Positions 6,908 through 17,118 of a stretch of DNA of 64,000 bases are shown in pieces; position 1 is the first letter of the stretch, and each line of letters opens with the position of its first letter. This DNA is from Lacrimispora celerecrescens. Its GTDB lineage: Bacteria; Bacillota; Clostridia; Lachnospirales; Lachnospiraceae. A model generated the notes under the pieces. That model did no database searches. It saw only the letters and a program-made list of their open reading frames with translations, and was not told where the DNA came from. The stretch spans positions 1-64,000 of the forward strand of contig NZ_JPME01000005.1 of the NCBI RefSeq assembly GCF_000732605.1, written 5' to 3'. Made by a program: the position numbers and the translations under genes.

Positions 6908-9900
6908 ATGAGTGTAAGAAGAGTGTATGTTGAGAAAAAAACGGCCTATGCCGTAAAGGCAAATGAATTAAGAGAGGAAATCGCAGGCTATCTTGGTATT
7001 AATACGGTGACCGGTGTAAGGGTGCTGATCCGCTATGATGTGGAGGCTCTGTCCGACGAAGTCTATGGGTTAGCTCTTACCGCTGTTTTCTCAGAGCCAC
7101 CCGTAGATGAGGTCTATGAAGAGGCTTTCCCGAAAAAGGAAGAGGATGTGGTTTTTACCGTTGAATACTTACCAGGCCAGTTTGACCAGCGGGCTGATTC
7201 CGCAGAGCAGTGCGTAAAGCTGCTAAAAGAGGATGAGGAGCCTGTGATCCGGTCTGCAACCACCTATGTGATTTCCGGCGCTCTTACAGAAGCTCAAATT
7301 GCCGACATCAAAGCTTTCTGCATCAATCCGGTGGATTCCAGGGAAGCAGAGGAAAGAAAGCCGGAGACTCTTGCCGCGCTATTTGATACTCCTGAAGATG
7401 TGATTGTTTTTGATGGCTTTACGGATCTTGCAGAAGAGGCATTAATGGAATTGTATGAGTCATTAAATCTGGCAATGACCTTTAAGGATTTTCTCCATAT
7501 CCGGAATTATTTTAAAGAGGAAGAACAAAGAGACCCCTCCATGACAGAGATAAGGGTCCTTGATACCTATTGGTCGGACCACTGCCGCCACACTACCTTC
7601 CAGACGGAATTAAAGGATGTGACATTTCGTTCAGGAGATTACCGTAAGCCCATGGAGGATACCTACAGGCAGTACCTGGCTGACCGGGAGGTGGTCTTAA
7701 AGGGAAAAGACGGCAGATTTGTATGCCTTATGGATCTGGCTCTCATGGCCATGAAGAAGCTTCGCATGGAGGGAAAAGTAGAAGATCTTGAGGTGTCTGA
7801 TGAAATCAACGCCTGCAGCATTGTGGTCCCGGTCCTGATTGACGGTGTGGAAGAGGAATGGCTGGTGAATTTCAAAAATGAAACTCACAATCATCCTACG
7901 GAGATCGAGCCATTTGGCGGTGCGGCCACCTGCCTTGGCGGTGCGATCCGTGATCCCCTTTCCGGCCGTACTTACGTATATCAGGCCATGCGGGTAACAG
8001 GTGCAGCTGACCCTACAAGGCCTTTGAATGAAACCTTAAAAGGAAAACTGCCTCAGAGAAAGATCGTGACAGGAGCTGCAAACGGCTATAGCTCCTACGG
8101 AAACCAGATTGGACTGGCAACCGGATATGTAAAGGAAATTTATCACCCGAATTATGTGGCAAAGAGAATGGAAATAGGTGCTGTCATAGGCGCTGCCCCA
8201 AGAAAGAATGTCATCCGGGAGACTTCGGATCCGGGAGACTTAATCATTCTCCTTGGAGGCCGTACCGGACGGGACGGCTGCGGCGGAGCTACCGGCTCCT
8301 CAAAGGTTCATACGGAAGCTTCCATTGAGACTTGCGGAGCAGAGGTCCAGAAAGGGAATGCGCCAACAGAACGAAAGATACAGCGTTTGTTCCGAAGAGA
8401 AGAAGTGAGCAGACTTATTAAGAAATGCAATGACTTTGGTGCAGGCGGTGTGTCGGTTGCAATAGGAGAACTGGCAGATGGCTTGCGGATCGATCTGGAT
8501 AAGGTACCAAAGAAGTATGCAGGACTGGATGGTACGGAGATTGCCATCTCAGAATCCCAGGAACGCATGGCGGTTGTGGTAGATCCGAAAGATGCAGACC
8601 GGTTCCTGGCCTATGCGGCAGAGGAAAACTTAGAGGCAGTAGTTGTTGCAGTGGTAAAGTCAGAACCAAGGCTTGTGATGGAATGGAGAGGAAAGACCAT
8701 AGTGGACATCAGCCGGGCCTTCTTAGATACCAACGGAGCCCATCAGGAAGCCGCGGTTGTTGTGGAAGTCCCTGACAGAGAGCCGGGTGTTTTTATGAGA
8801 CAGGAGATCGCAGATGTTAAGGAAGCCTGGCTGAAGCTGCTTTCTGACTTAAATGTTTGCTCCCAGAAAGGGCTTGTGGAAATGTTTGATGGTTCCATAG
8901 GGGCGGGAAGCGTGTTCATGCCCTATGGAGGCAGGTACCAGCTGACAGAGACTCAGACCATGGTGGCAAAGCTTCCGGTACTTCATGGAAAAACAGATAC
9001 CGTAACCATGATGAGCTGTGGCTTTGATCCCTACCTGTCAAGCTGGAGCCCCTATCACGGCGCAATTTATGCAGTATTGTCCTCTGTTGCCAAAATCGTG
9101 GCATCAGGCGGCGATTACAGAAGAATCCGCTTTACCTTCCAGGAGTATTTCCGCAGGATGACGGAGGATCCAACGCGCTGGAGTCAGCCGTTTTCCGCTC
9201 TCCTTGGGGCATACAGCGCCCAGATGGGATTTGGACTTCCTTCCATCGGAGGAAAGGACAGCATGTCAGGCACCTTTCATGACATTGATGTGCCGCCTAC
9301 CCTTGTATCCTTTGCTGTAGATGTTGCAGATGGGAAGCATATCATTACGCCGGAATTTAAAAAGGCGGGAAGCAAGATTGTGGTATTCCGGATTGAAAAG
9401 GATTCCTATGATCTTCCGGTATACAGCCAGGTTATGAAAGGGTATGAAGCACTGTTTGAAGATATCTGCGCAGGACGGATCTTATCTGCCTATGCTGCAG
9501 AGAACCACGGGATCTGTGAGGCGGTCAGCAAGATGGCCTTTGGAAACCGGATGGGCATAAGGATCAGCCGCAACGTGGATCCAGGAGATTTCTTTAAGGC
9601 CGGATGGGGAGACGTGATATGCGAAGTACCGGAAGGAAGCCTTGCGGAATTGTCAGTTCCCCACACCATTATCGGCGAAGTTACGGATAGGGGCATGTTT
9701 GAATACGGCGACACAGCGATTGCCATAGATGAGGCGCTGAACGCGTGGACAAAACCTTTAGAGGATGTGTTCCCAACGGAGTCAGGAGCAGAAAAGACTC
9801 CTGTATCTGAACAGCTTTATAATACAAAGGATATCTACGTCTGCAGGAATAAAGTGGCAAAGCCCAATGTATTTATCCCGGTGTTCCCTGGCACAAACTG

Positions 9901-10657
9901 TGAGTATGACAGCGAAAGGGCTTTTAAAAGAGCAGGTGCCAATGTAGTGACCAAGGTCTTTCGGAATTTAACGGCCCAGGACATCAGGGAATCGGTGGAA
10001 GTCTACCGCAGGGAAATATCCAAAGCCCAGATCGTCATGTTCCCTGGAGGATTTTCCGCAGGTGACGAACCAGATGGTTCTGCCAAGTTTTTTGCCAACT
10101 TATTCCGCAATCAAGTGATCAAGGAGGAAATCGGGAAGCTCTTAAATGAAAGAGACGGCCTGATGTTAGGAATCTGCAATGGCTTCCAGGCTTTGATCAA
10201 GCTGGGGCTTGTACCGGAAGGAATGATCACAGAGCAGCGGGATGATTCTCCTACGCTGGCAATGAATACCATTGGCCGCCATATTTCCAAGATGGTTTAT
10301 ACAAAGGTGGTAACAAATAAATCGCCGTGGCTATCAGGGGCTGAATTAGGAGGCGTTTACTGCAATCCGGCTTCTCATGGTGAAGGACGGTTCGTTGCAG
10401 GGGAGGAATGGATAAAACGTCTGTTTGATAACGGCCAGGTGGCTACTCAATACGTGGATGACAAGGGATGCCCTACCATGGATGAGTGTTGGAATCCCAA
10501 CGGTTCTTACATGGCGGTTGAGGGTATCACAAGCCCTGATGGGCGGATCCTGGGCAAGATGGCCCATTCCGAACGACGCGGCGAATCGGTGGCCATGAAC
10601 ATTTACGGTGAGCAGGATATGAAGATTTTTGAATCCGGCGTGAAATATTTCCAGTGA
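6908..10657 (+). CDS. purL: Phosphoribosylformylglycinamidine synthase, single-chain (PurL-PurQ)
   Basis: This enzyme converts FGAR, glutamine and ATP to FGAM in de novo purine synthesis. The 1,249-residue chain has an N-terminal PurS-like part and two AIR-synthase-type halves, with FKNETHNHPTEIEPFGGAAT near residue 320. It ends in a class I glutaminase domain: FPGTNCEYDSERAF, FPGGFSAGDE and catalytic cysteine in GICNGFQALIKLG near residue 1088. Start at 6908 because AAGGAGG lies 5 bases upstream; an ATG at 6881 has no such site. It is alone, flanked by spacers, so other pur genes are elsewhere. I see no purine riboswitch core upstream. Confidence 0.97.
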   Translation: MSVRRVYVEKKTAYAVKANELREEIAGYLGINTVTGVRVLIRYDVEALSDEVYGLALTAVFSEPPVDEVYEEAFPKKEEDVVFTVEYLPGQFDQRADSAEQCVKLLKEDEEPVIRSATTYVISGALTEAQIADIKAFCINPVDSREAEERKPETLAALFDTPEDVIVFDGFTDLAEEALMELYESLNLAMTFKDFLHIRNYFKEEEQRDPSMTEIRVLDTYWSDHCRHTTFQTELKDVTFRSGDYRKPMEDTYRQYLADREVVLKGKDGRFVCLMDLALMAMKKLRMEGKVEDLEVSDEINACSIVVPVLIDGVEEEWLVNFKNETHNHPTEIEPFGGAATCLGGAIRDPLSGRTYVYQAMRVTGAADPTRPLNETLKGKLPQRKIVTGAANGYSSYGNQIGLATGYVKEIYHPNYVAKRMEIGAVIGAAPRKNVIRETSDPGDLIILLGGRTGRDGCGGATGSSKVHTEASIETCGAEVQKGNAPTERKIQRLFRREEVSRLIKKCNDFGAGGVSVAIGELADGLRIDLDKVPKKYAGLDGTEIAISESQERMAVVVDPKDADRFLAYAAEENLEAVVVAVVKSEPRLVMEWRGKTIVDISRAFLDTNGAHQEAAVVVEVPDREPGVFMRQEIADVKEAWLKLLSDLNVCSQKGLVEMFDGSIGAGSVFMPYGGRYQLTETQTMVAKLPVLHGKTDTVTMMSCGFDPYLSSWSPYHGAIYAVLSSVAKIVASGGDYRRIRFTFQEYFRRMTEDPTRWSQPFSALLGAYSAQMGFGLPSIGGKDSMSGTFHDIDVPPTLVSFAVDVADGKHIITPEFKKAGSKIVVFRIEKDSYDLPVYSQVMKGYEALFEDICAGRILSAYAAENHGICEAVSKMAFGNRMGIRISRNVDPGDFFKAGWGDVICEVPEGSLAELSVPHTIIGEVTDRGMFEYGDTAIAIDEALNAWTKPLEDVFPTESGAEKTPVSEQLYNTKDIYVCRNKVAKPNVFIPVFPGTNCEYDSERAFKRAGANVVTKVFRNLTAQDIRESVEVYRREISKAQIVMFPGGFSAGDEPDGSAKFFANLFRNQVIKEEIGKLLNERDGLMLGICNGFQALIKLGLVPEGMITEQRDDSPTLAMNTIGRHISKMVYTKVVTNKSPWLSGAELGGVYCNPASHGEGRFVAGEEWIKRLFDNGQVATQYVDDKGCPTMDECWNPNGSYMAVEGITSPDGRILGKMAHSERRGESVAMNIYGEQDMKIFESGVKYFQ

Positions 10658-10715
10658 GCCGAGACAGTATCATGCATGGGGAAATGATTCGTTAAATATG
10701 TACAATACAAAATAT

Positions 10716-10765
10716 AAAAGCGTTTCTTCTGTGGTTGGTATCCACGGAAGAAACGCTTTTTGTTC
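10716..10765 (+). terminator. Intrinsic terminator after purL
   Basis: A long stem pairs AAAAGCGTTTCTTC with GAAGAAACGCTTTT around a TGTGG/CCACG continuation. It is T-rich on its 3' side. Confidence 0.88.
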
Positions 10766-10817
10766 TAAACCGTTTAAAATCGTAACGATTCTTAACGGCC
10801 GAATAGGAATAACGCTA

Positions 10818-10846
10818 TTGACAATCAATAAATTTAAGCCTATGAT
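10818..10846 (+). promoter_or_regulatory. Sigma-A promoter of the KimA-like permease
   Basis: TTGACA, exactly 17 bases, TATGAT. The leader to the start codon is only about 75 nt, too short for a c-di-AMP riboswitch of the ydaO type. Confidence 0.8.
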
Positions 10847-10927
10847 TCATCAGGTGTATTTTTATATAGGATTGAGATTATTGGCAATACTAAAATTAGA
10901 AAGATAAGGAGTTAGAGAGGATTTAAA

Positions 10928-12838
10928 ATGCATTCAAAGAGAAAGATAAAAAATATATTGTTGGGAAATACATTGAAAAGCAATGATCTGGAAGGAGAAA
11001 AGATGGGGATCCTTTGGGGAGTTCCCATTATGTCAAGTGATGCGGTTTCCTCAGTGGCCTATGCAATTGAAGAAATGCTGCTGGTTCTGGCTCCGGTTCT
11101 GGGACTGTCGGCGGTTCATTACCTTGGATATGTTACATTACCGATCATACTGCTGTTTTTAGTTTTAGCTTTTTCCTATTCGCAGATTATTGCAAACTAC
11201 CCAAACGGTGGAGGCGCCTATATCGTATCTTCTGAAAATATTGGAAGAGGCTCATCAATGGTAGCAGCCTCAGCCCTGATTATTGATTATGTGATGACGG
11301 TAGCGGTTAGCCTTTCTGCTGCAACGGCAGCCCTCATTTCCGCTTTTCCGGAATTTGCAGATTACCGCTTGTTGTTTGCCCTGCTTTTTCTATGTACCAT
11401 TACACTCCTTAATTTAAGGGGGATGAAGGAGTCTTCCAAGCTATTCGGAGCTCCTACTTATGTGTTTATCATTATTATGCTGGTACTTATTACAACCGGA
11501 TTTGTAAGGCTTATAACGGGGAATTTACCGCCGGTCCATTATTCTGAAACGATTCAGTCTGTTGCAGGCGGATCAGGAACGATCTCCCTGTTCCTGCTGC
11601 TAAGAGCCTTCTCTTCCGGATGTTCGGCTCTCACTGGAGTGGAAGCCGTGAGCAATGCGGTTCCAAGCTTTCGTGAACCGTCACAGCGGAACGCTAAACG
11701 TGTACTTTTTATTCTGGTAGGGATCATTATCACCATTCTCGGAGGTTCGGTGCTGCTGGTTATTTCTTTAAATATCATTCCTTTAGAGGGGAAGACGGTG
11801 ATCTCCCAGCTTGGCATGGCAGTGTTTGGACCAGGGCCAATGTTTTATATTCTACAGTTTGCAACCTCCCTTATATTGTTATTGGCTGCGAATACTGCAT
11901 ATAACGGTCTGCCTACGCTGCTGGCGATTCTGGCGGAGGATGGATTTGTACCACGTCAGTTCATGCACCGCGGGACCAGGCTCAGCTTTTCCAATGGGAT
12001 TATGTTCATCTTTTTTGCAGTAGCATTTTTGCTGATTGTATTTAAAGCAGAAACCCATTATCTGATCCCCTTTTATGCCATCGGAGTTTTCTTGTCATTT
12101 ACCTTGTCCCAATATGGAATGCTGGTCAGATGGATCCGGGTGAAAGGAAATGGCTATTGGTATAAAATGTATATAAACGGCCTTGGTGCAATTATGACGG
12201 CTACGGGAACAGTCATTGTATTTGTGACTAAATTTTCACAAGGTGCCTGGGCGCTTGCCATTCTCATACCGGTTCTTGTTTATATTATGCACCGCATTGA
12301 AATTCACTATCAGTTTGTCGGACGGCAGTTGGTGGTAAACGACTTTATGTCCCATTATCATAAAAGCACCAGTCATGACACCAATCTTTGCATTGTACTG
12401 ACTGGGGGAATTAACCGGTCCGTACTGAAAGCGTTAAATTATGCAAATTTAATTACTTCCAATGTGGTTGCTCTGCACATAGCTACGGATGAGAAACAAA
12501 GCCAGCAGCTTCAGAAAAAATGGAAGGAAACAGGAATTGATATACCTCTTGAGGTCATCATGTCACCTTACCGGGAGCTTATTGAACCGGTGGAAGAGTA
12601 TATCAGCAAAAAAGAAGCTGATCTGCTTCCGGGAGAAATGATCACAGTTGTTATGTCCCGTTTTATGGAAGAGAGCTGGTTTGCCAATATTCTTCATAAC
12701 CAGACCACTTATTTCATAATGCAGAGGCTGAGAAAGCACAGAAATGTTTCTATGGTTCTGGTACCTTATATTTACAGTACGGTATTTAAGCCTGCTCCAA
12801 AGCAGATAGACGAAAATACGGAAAAAGACAGAGCATAA
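10928..12838 (+). CDS. APC-superfamily permease, KimA/YdaO-like (potassium or amino acid import)
   Basis: A 636-residue inner-membrane protein. The N-terminus SSDAVSSVAYAIEEML and the NYPNGGGAYIVSSENIGRGS segment are typical of the APC superfamily, and about 12 hydrophobic helices span residues 35-465. The last 170 residues form a soluble domain (FVGRQLVVNDFMSHYH onward), as in KimA potassium importers, where that part controls activity. Potassium import is therefore favoured over amino acid uptake, but this is inference from architecture. It is monocistronic, with a strong promoter of its own and a gene on the other strand downstream. Confidence 0.82.
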   Translation: MHSKRKIKNILLGNTLKSNDLEGEKMGILWGVPIMSSDAVSSVAYAIEEMLLVLAPVLGLSAVHYLGYVTLPIILLFLVLAFSYSQIIANYPNGGGAYIVSSENIGRGSSMVAASALIIDYVMTVAVSLSAATAALISAFPEFADYRLLFALLFLCTITLLNLRGMKESSKLFGAPTYVFIIIMLVLITTGFVRLITGNLPPVHYSETIQSVAGGSGTISLFLLLRAFSSGCSALTGVEAVSNAVPSFREPSQRNAKRVLFILVGIIITILGGSVLLVISLNIIPLEGKTVISQLGMAVFGPGPMFYILQFATSLILLLAANTAYNGLPTLLAILAEDGFVPRQFMHRGTRLSFSNGIMFIFFAVAFLLIVFKAETHYLIPFYAIGVFLSFTLSQYGMLVRWIRVKGNGYWYKMYINGLGAIMTATGTVIVFVTKFSQGAWALAILIPVLVYIMHRIEIHYQFVGRQLVVNDFMSHYHKSTSHDTNLCIVLTGGINRSVLKALNYANLITSNVVALHIATDEKQSQQLQKKWKETGIDIPLEVIMSPYRELIEPVEEYISKKEADLLPGEMITVVMSRFMEESWFANILHNQTTYFIMQRLRKHRNVSMVLVPYIYSTVFKPAPKQIDENTEKDRA

Positions 12839-12857
12839 AGAACATGCAGTAAAGCCT

Positions 12858-13652
12858 TTATGCCTGAATCGGCAGATACACTTCAATGTAATTGATAGGT
12901 GTATCTGCCATTTTTTCCTGATTTTCTTTTGCGGTATCCTTAAAGGCGCAGCTTAATAAGTGCCCGCTGTAGGCAACTCCGAGAGGAGAATATCCTTTTT
13001 GCCTTGCCCAGTCAGCTGCGTCTATAACGGCTTGTGATTCTAAAACAGGGCTGTCTGATGCAACCACGGTATATACACATCGTTCCTGTTTTAGTAAGGG
13101 ATAGCCGTTTAATTCCTGTTTTAATTTCATAATGGAGGCAGTATCCTCAGCGATCATGAAGAATTCGTTTATCTGGTTCGCCTGGTTCCCCTCTATCCCA
13201 TATTCCTGGCAGATATAGCATAAATCAGAGATACCTTCTTGATTGATGAAGTGATTGTCGGGCATCTGGTAATGGGGAGGCATGGGTCTTAAATCATAAC
13301 GGTTTAAATATTTTTCTACGTTTTTATAGTGTTTCTGCAAATGAGTCAGATGGATGAGGGATTGCCGGTGCTTTTCCATCTGTTGTTTTTCTTCAGTGAT
13401 TTTTTCCTGTATCATGGAACAGTAGGAAGGAAAGGAGCTTTTATACAGGATACGTCCGATATCCTCGATGCTGAAGTTCAATCTGCGATAAAACATGATG
13501 CTTGAAAGCTTTTTTATATCATCATATGTATAGGTTCGGTAACCGTTTTTTTGCTTTTCCGGTTGTATGATCCCTTTTTTTTCATAAAAGCGAAGGGTGT
13601 CACGGCTTAAGCCTAACTGGTCGGAAACTTCTCCAATGCTGTATTTTTTCAT
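12858..13652 (-). CDS. MerR-family regulator with GyrI-like effector domain
   Basis: The start at 13652 (MKKYSIGEVSDQLGLSRDTL) follows an AGAGGT site. Residues 1-70 form the MerR winged helix with FYEKKGIIQPEKQKNGYRTY. A helical linker follows, then a C-terminal domain (about residues 130-264) ending in NYIEVYLPIQA, which resembles the GyrI-like small-molecule-binding fold of BmrR-type regulators. Such proteins usually sense drugs or cationic compounds. It stands alone; the nearest candidate target is the divergent flavoprotein at 13897. Confidence 0.85.
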   Translation of the reverse strand: MKKYSIGEVSDQLGLSRDTLRFYEKKGIIQPEKQKNGYRTYTYDDIKKLSSIMFYRRLNFSIEDIGRILYKSSFPSYCSMIQEKITEEKQQMEKHRQSLIHLTHLQKHYKNVEKYLNRYDLRPMPPHYQMPDNHFINQEGISDLCYICQEYGIEGNQANQINEFFMIAEDTASIMKLKQELNGYPLLKQERCVYTVVASDSPVLESQAVIDAADWARQKGYSPLGVAYSGHLLSCAFKDTAKENQEKMADTPINYIEVYLPIQA

Positions 13653-13811
13653 TTTGATACCTCTTTTCAGTCCGAAGTGCATGGAGTAAACCAACAGGAT
13701 TCACTCGCTCATGGGCTAAAATTTTCTTACGTGAATAGTTTATCATAAAATGTCGGATTTTTGGCTTTACGGTTTTCTTTCTATGCTTACGAATTATTAA
13801 CGGAAAGGTGC

Positions 13812-13839
13812 TTGAAATCGTAAAAAACTATGTTATGAT
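13812..13839 (+). promoter_or_regulatory. Promoter of the rubredoxin-like flavoprotein
   Basis: TTGAAA, 16 bases, TATGAT, about 58 bases before the chosen start codon. Confidence 0.6.
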
Positions 13840-13896
13840 AGGATCATAGGTAGAACTTTTACTAACATAAGAGACATGAGAAGGGGGTACTTTTAC

Positions 13897-15186
13897 ATGG
13901 GAGAAGGCAAGAAGAACATGGTCAAATGCCTGGTATGCGGCGCCGTATTTGAGGAGGGAAATGAGGTTTGTCCGGTATGCGGAGTAGGGTCGGAAAATTT
14001 TGTCCCTTATGAGGAAGAAAAAAATAATTTCCATAAAAACACGGAGGAGTTATACCTCATACTTGGTAATGGAGCGGCTGGCGTCAGTGCGGCTGAGGCG
14101 ATTCGGGAAAGAAATTCCACCTGTTCCATTGTCATGGTAACGAAAGAGGACTGCCTGCCTTATTCAAGGCCCATGCTGACAAAAGCCGTGATGGGAAAGG
14201 ATGAAAGGGAAGAATTACTTCTTCATGACCCGGCATGGTACGAAGAGAAAGGGATCTTAAACCTTACGGGAAAACAGGCGGAGAAGATTGATACGAAAGA
14301 AAAGGAAGTTACCTTTGATGACGGAATCCGGCTTAAATACGACAAATGCATCTATGCTTTGGGATCGGAATGCTTCATTCCTCCTATTCCTGGAAGTGAA
14401 AAGAATGAAGTGGTTGCCATACGCCGGCTTTCTGATATTGAGAAGCTTAATTCCCTCCTTTCAGAATCAAAGCAGGCCGTGGTCATTGGCGGCGGTGTGC
14501 TGGGACTGGAGGCAGCCTGGGAATTAAAAAGGACAGGCCTTTTCGTGACGGTATTGGAGCATGGTGACCAGCTTATGAAGCGTCAGCTGGATCAGGAGTC
14601 CGGTGAGTTTCTAAAGTCTATCATTCTGGAAAAGGGAATTGATGTGAAATTCCAGGCAGTTACCCGTGAGATAGAAGGGGAAGAGAAGGTGACCGGTGTC
14701 CGCTTGGAAGATGGTACGGTCCTACCGGCAGATCTGGTGGTCATATCCGCAGGAGTCCGGGCTAATGTATCTCTGGCAGAAGATGCCGGGGCGAAATCCG
14801 GACGGGCAGTAATCGTTAATGAGCACATGGAAACCACGGTACCCGGCATTTATGCATGCGGGGACTGTGCAGAATATGAAGGAATCAATTATGCCATTTG
14901 GCCTCAGGCCGTGGAGATGGGTAAGGCAGCAGGAGCCAATGCCGCCGGAGAGAAGATTTCCTATAAAACCGTGACAGCAGCTCTCACATTTAATGGAATG
15001 GATACTTCCCTGTTTGCAGTAGGCGACCCGGGAAAGGACCCGGGAAGAACCTATGAAGTTCGCCGGGAAGAAGATGAAGAGAAGAAGATTTATAAGGTTT
15101 ATTATTATGCAGAAGGCAAGCTCACAGGCGCCATACTCATAGGCGATACGTCGGATATGGGAAGAATCCTGGAAGAGATTGAATAA
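13897..15186 (+). CDS. FAD-dependent NAD(P)H oxidoreductase with N-terminal zinc/rubredoxin-like knuckle
   Basis: A 429-residue protein. Residues 8-30 carry two CxxC pairs (CLVCG and CPVCG) spaced much closer than in true rubredoxin, so iron or zinc could be bound. A pyridine-nucleotide disulfide oxidoreductase fold follows: ILGNGAAGVSAAEAIRE for FAD, VVIGGGVLGLEAAWELKR for NAD(P)H and IYACGDCAEY for the second FAD contact. This layout resembles NADH:rubredoxin reductases and NirB-type flavoproteins of anaerobes that detoxify oxygen. Start at 13897 because AAGGGGG lies 9 bases upstream; an earlier ATG at 13876 has none. Confidence 0.85.
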   Translation: MGEGKKNMVKCLVCGAVFEEGNEVCPVCGVGSENFVPYEEEKNNFHKNTEELYLILGNGAAGVSAAEAIRERNSTCSIVMVTKEDCLPYSRPMLTKAVMGKDEREELLLHDPAWYEEKGILNLTGKQAEKIDTKEKEVTFDDGIRLKYDKCIYALGSECFIPPIPGSEKNEVVAIRRLSDIEKLNSLLSESKQAVVIGGGVLGLEAAWELKRTGLFVTVLEHGDQLMKRQLDQESGEFLKSIILEKGIDVKFQAVTREIEGEEKVTGVRLEDGTVLPADLVVISAGVRANVSLAEDAGAKSGRAVIVNEHMETTVPGIYACGDCAEYEGINYAIWPQAVEMGKAAGANAAGEKISYKTVTAALTFNGMDTSLFAVGDPGKDPGRTYEVRREEDEEKKIYKVYYYAEGKLTGAILIGDTSDMGRILEEIE

Positions 15187-15195
15187 AGAGTAGGT

Positions 15196-15240
15196 AAAGA
15201 GGTGCAAAGGTCTTATGTAAGACTTTTGCACCTCTTTGTT
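15196..15240. terminator. Bidirectional intrinsic terminator
   Basis: A 20-bp stem with one mismatch (15196-15215 with 15218-15237) has A-rich and T-rich flanks. It lies between the convergent flavoprotein and asnB genes. Confidence 0.9.
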
Positions 15241-17091
15241 TTATTCCACTGTGATTTGATATTTTTCCAGCCAGTAGTTGATCTGGAGAATATAGGCAAG
15301 CATCTGGGGACCAGCCATGAGCTGACCGTACCAGGGCTTTCCATAATCCGAAGGGCTGGACAGGAGTTTTTCCAGTTTCTTACCGTCTAAAAATTCCATG
15401 ACAGGAGCAGAACCGCCAGCTACCATTTCCTCTACCCGCCCCGCCAAAAGCGCCTCATAATTGGTATCATAGGTCTTGGGATACGGGGATTTCCTGCGGA
15501 ATAGGATCTCATCAGGCAGAAGTCCCCTTCCAGCCTGGCGGAGGAGATTTTTCACCACCCCATCCCTTGTTTTCATATCCCAGGGGACATTCCACACGTA
15601 CTCGATGATCCTGTGATCTGCAAAGGGTACTCTGGCCTCGAGACCGGAATACATGCTGTCACGATCCATACGGTTTAATAAGGTCTGCATAAACCAGCGG
15701 AGATTCAAATAGGAAATCTCTCTTCTTCTTGCCTCTGTCGGATTATCCTCGGAAAAGACGGGAGTTTCCGCCACAGACTTTTCATAGGCTTCCAACACAT
15801 ACTCATCCATTTTGAGATAATCCAGAAATTCATCCTTTAAGATGGCTTTTCGTGTTCCTAAATCCATGGTCCAGGGGAAAGTATGGGCTTTAAAGCATTC
15901 TTCCTTGTGAAACCAAGGGTATCCTCCAAATATTTCATCTGCGCACTCCCCGGTCAGAGCTACTTTATTAAACTGTTTGACCATGGAACAGAAGTGGAGC
16001 AGGGAAGAGTCAATGTCCCCCATGGCCGGCAGGTCGTGGGCAAGAACAGAGTCATAAAGCCGGTCTGCCTGGGTGCCATTGTCACATTCCAGATAATGAT
16101 GGTCGGAATCTAAGAAATTTACCATCTGGTCCACATAAGGGCGGTCCTGAGAGGGCTGGAAGGTGCTGGCTTTAAAGAATTTATCATTGTTGACAAAATC
16201 AAAGGAAAAGGTAGTAAGCTGTCTGCCCTGTTTTTTTAGCTCCGCAGCACAGACTGCCGAGACCAGGCTGGAATCCACCCCACCTGACAAAAAGGTGCAG
16301 ATGGGTACATCGGAAACCATCTGGCGCCGGATGGAATCCTGAACCAGGAAGGAGGTCTTTTCAATGGTTTCCTCATAGCTGTCCTCATGAGGTCTGCTTT
16401 CTAACTTCCAGTAGCATTTTAAGTGGAAGCCGTCCTTAGAACAGAGAAGCATGTGGCCCGGAAGAATTTCATTGATTCTTTTAAAAACACCACATCCGGA
16501 GGTATGAGCCGGTCCCAGGGAGAAAATTTCGTTTAATCCTTTCCGGTCTATCACAGGCCGGATGCCGGGATATGCAAAGATTCCTTTTAACTCCGAAGCA
16601 AAGATGATTTCTCCATCCTGTATGGTGTAATAAAGAGGCTTTATGCCTGAACGGTCTCTGCAAAGGCATAAGCATTCCCGGTATGGGTCCATAATGGCAA
16701 AGGCGAAAATGCCGTTTAACTGCTTCACAAAATCAGGCCCGTATTCCATATATCCGGTTAAAATCACTTCTGTGTCAGAGGAGGTGGAAAAGGAATGACC
16801 CCGGTCCTTTAGGTCCTGGCGAAGCTCCTTTGTATTGTAGATTTCTCCATTGTACACAATTCCAAATGTTTTGCCTGCCTCAGTTTTTGTTATGGGCTGT
16901 CGGCCGGTTGTTAAGTCGATAACGGATAAACGGGCATGAGACATGCCTCCCTGATGAAAGAGCCAGATCCCTGAATCGTCGGGCCCACGGTGTCTCTGGG
17001 TTTCTGACATCTGTTTCAGGATATTCTCATAATAAGCTTTATCTTTCTGGTAATCGCGAACCGGATTGTAAAAACCAGCAATTCCGCACAT
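15241..17091 (-). CDS. asnB: Asparagine synthase (glutamine-hydrolysing)
   Basis: This makes asparagine from aspartate, ATP and glutamine. MCGIAGF exposes the N-terminal nucleophile Cys2 of the glutaminase domain, with RHRGPDDSG and NGEIYN downstream. The synthetase domain has the ATP PP-loop FLSGGVDSS (residues 267-275). At 616 residues it is a normal AsnB. AAGGAGG precedes the start. It follows a transporter gene by only 27 bp, so the two are very likely cotranscribed. Confidence 0.95.
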   Translation of the reverse strand: MCGIAGFYNPVRDYQKDKAYYENILKQMSETQRHRGPDDSGIWLFHQGGMSHARLSVIDLTTGRQPITKTEAGKTFGIVYNGEIYNTKELRQDLKDRGHSFSTSSDTEVILTGYMEYGPDFVKQLNGIFAFAIMDPYRECLCLCRDRSGIKPLYYTIQDGEIIFASELKGIFAYPGIRPVIDRKGLNEIFSLGPAHTSGCGVFKRINEILPGHMLLCSKDGFHLKCYWKLESRPHEDSYEETIEKTSFLVQDSIRRQMVSDVPICTFLSGGVDSSLVSAVCAAELKKQGRQLTTFSFDFVNNDKFFKASTFQPSQDRPYVDQMVNFLDSDHHYLECDNGTQADRLYDSVLAHDLPAMGDIDSSLLHFCSMVKQFNKVALTGECADEIFGGYPWFHKEECFKAHTFPWTMDLGTRKAILKDEFLDYLKMDEYVLEAYEKSVAETPVFSEDNPTEARRREISYLNLRWFMQTLLNRMDRDSMYSGLEARVPFADHRIIEYVWNVPWDMKTRDGVVKNLLRQAGRGLLPDEILFRRKSPYPKTYDTNYEALLAGRVEEMVAGGSAPVMEFLDGKKLEKLLSSPSDYGKPWYGQLMAGPQMLAYILQINYWLEKYQITVE

Positions 17092-17118
17092 GGAAATTCC
17101 TCCTTAAATCTGGATTAT

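Noticed and set aside
10847-10927. Possible c-di-AMP (ydaO-type) riboswitch before the KimA-like gene
   Set aside because: The promoter leaves a leader of only about 75 nt and no conserved aptamer segments are visible.
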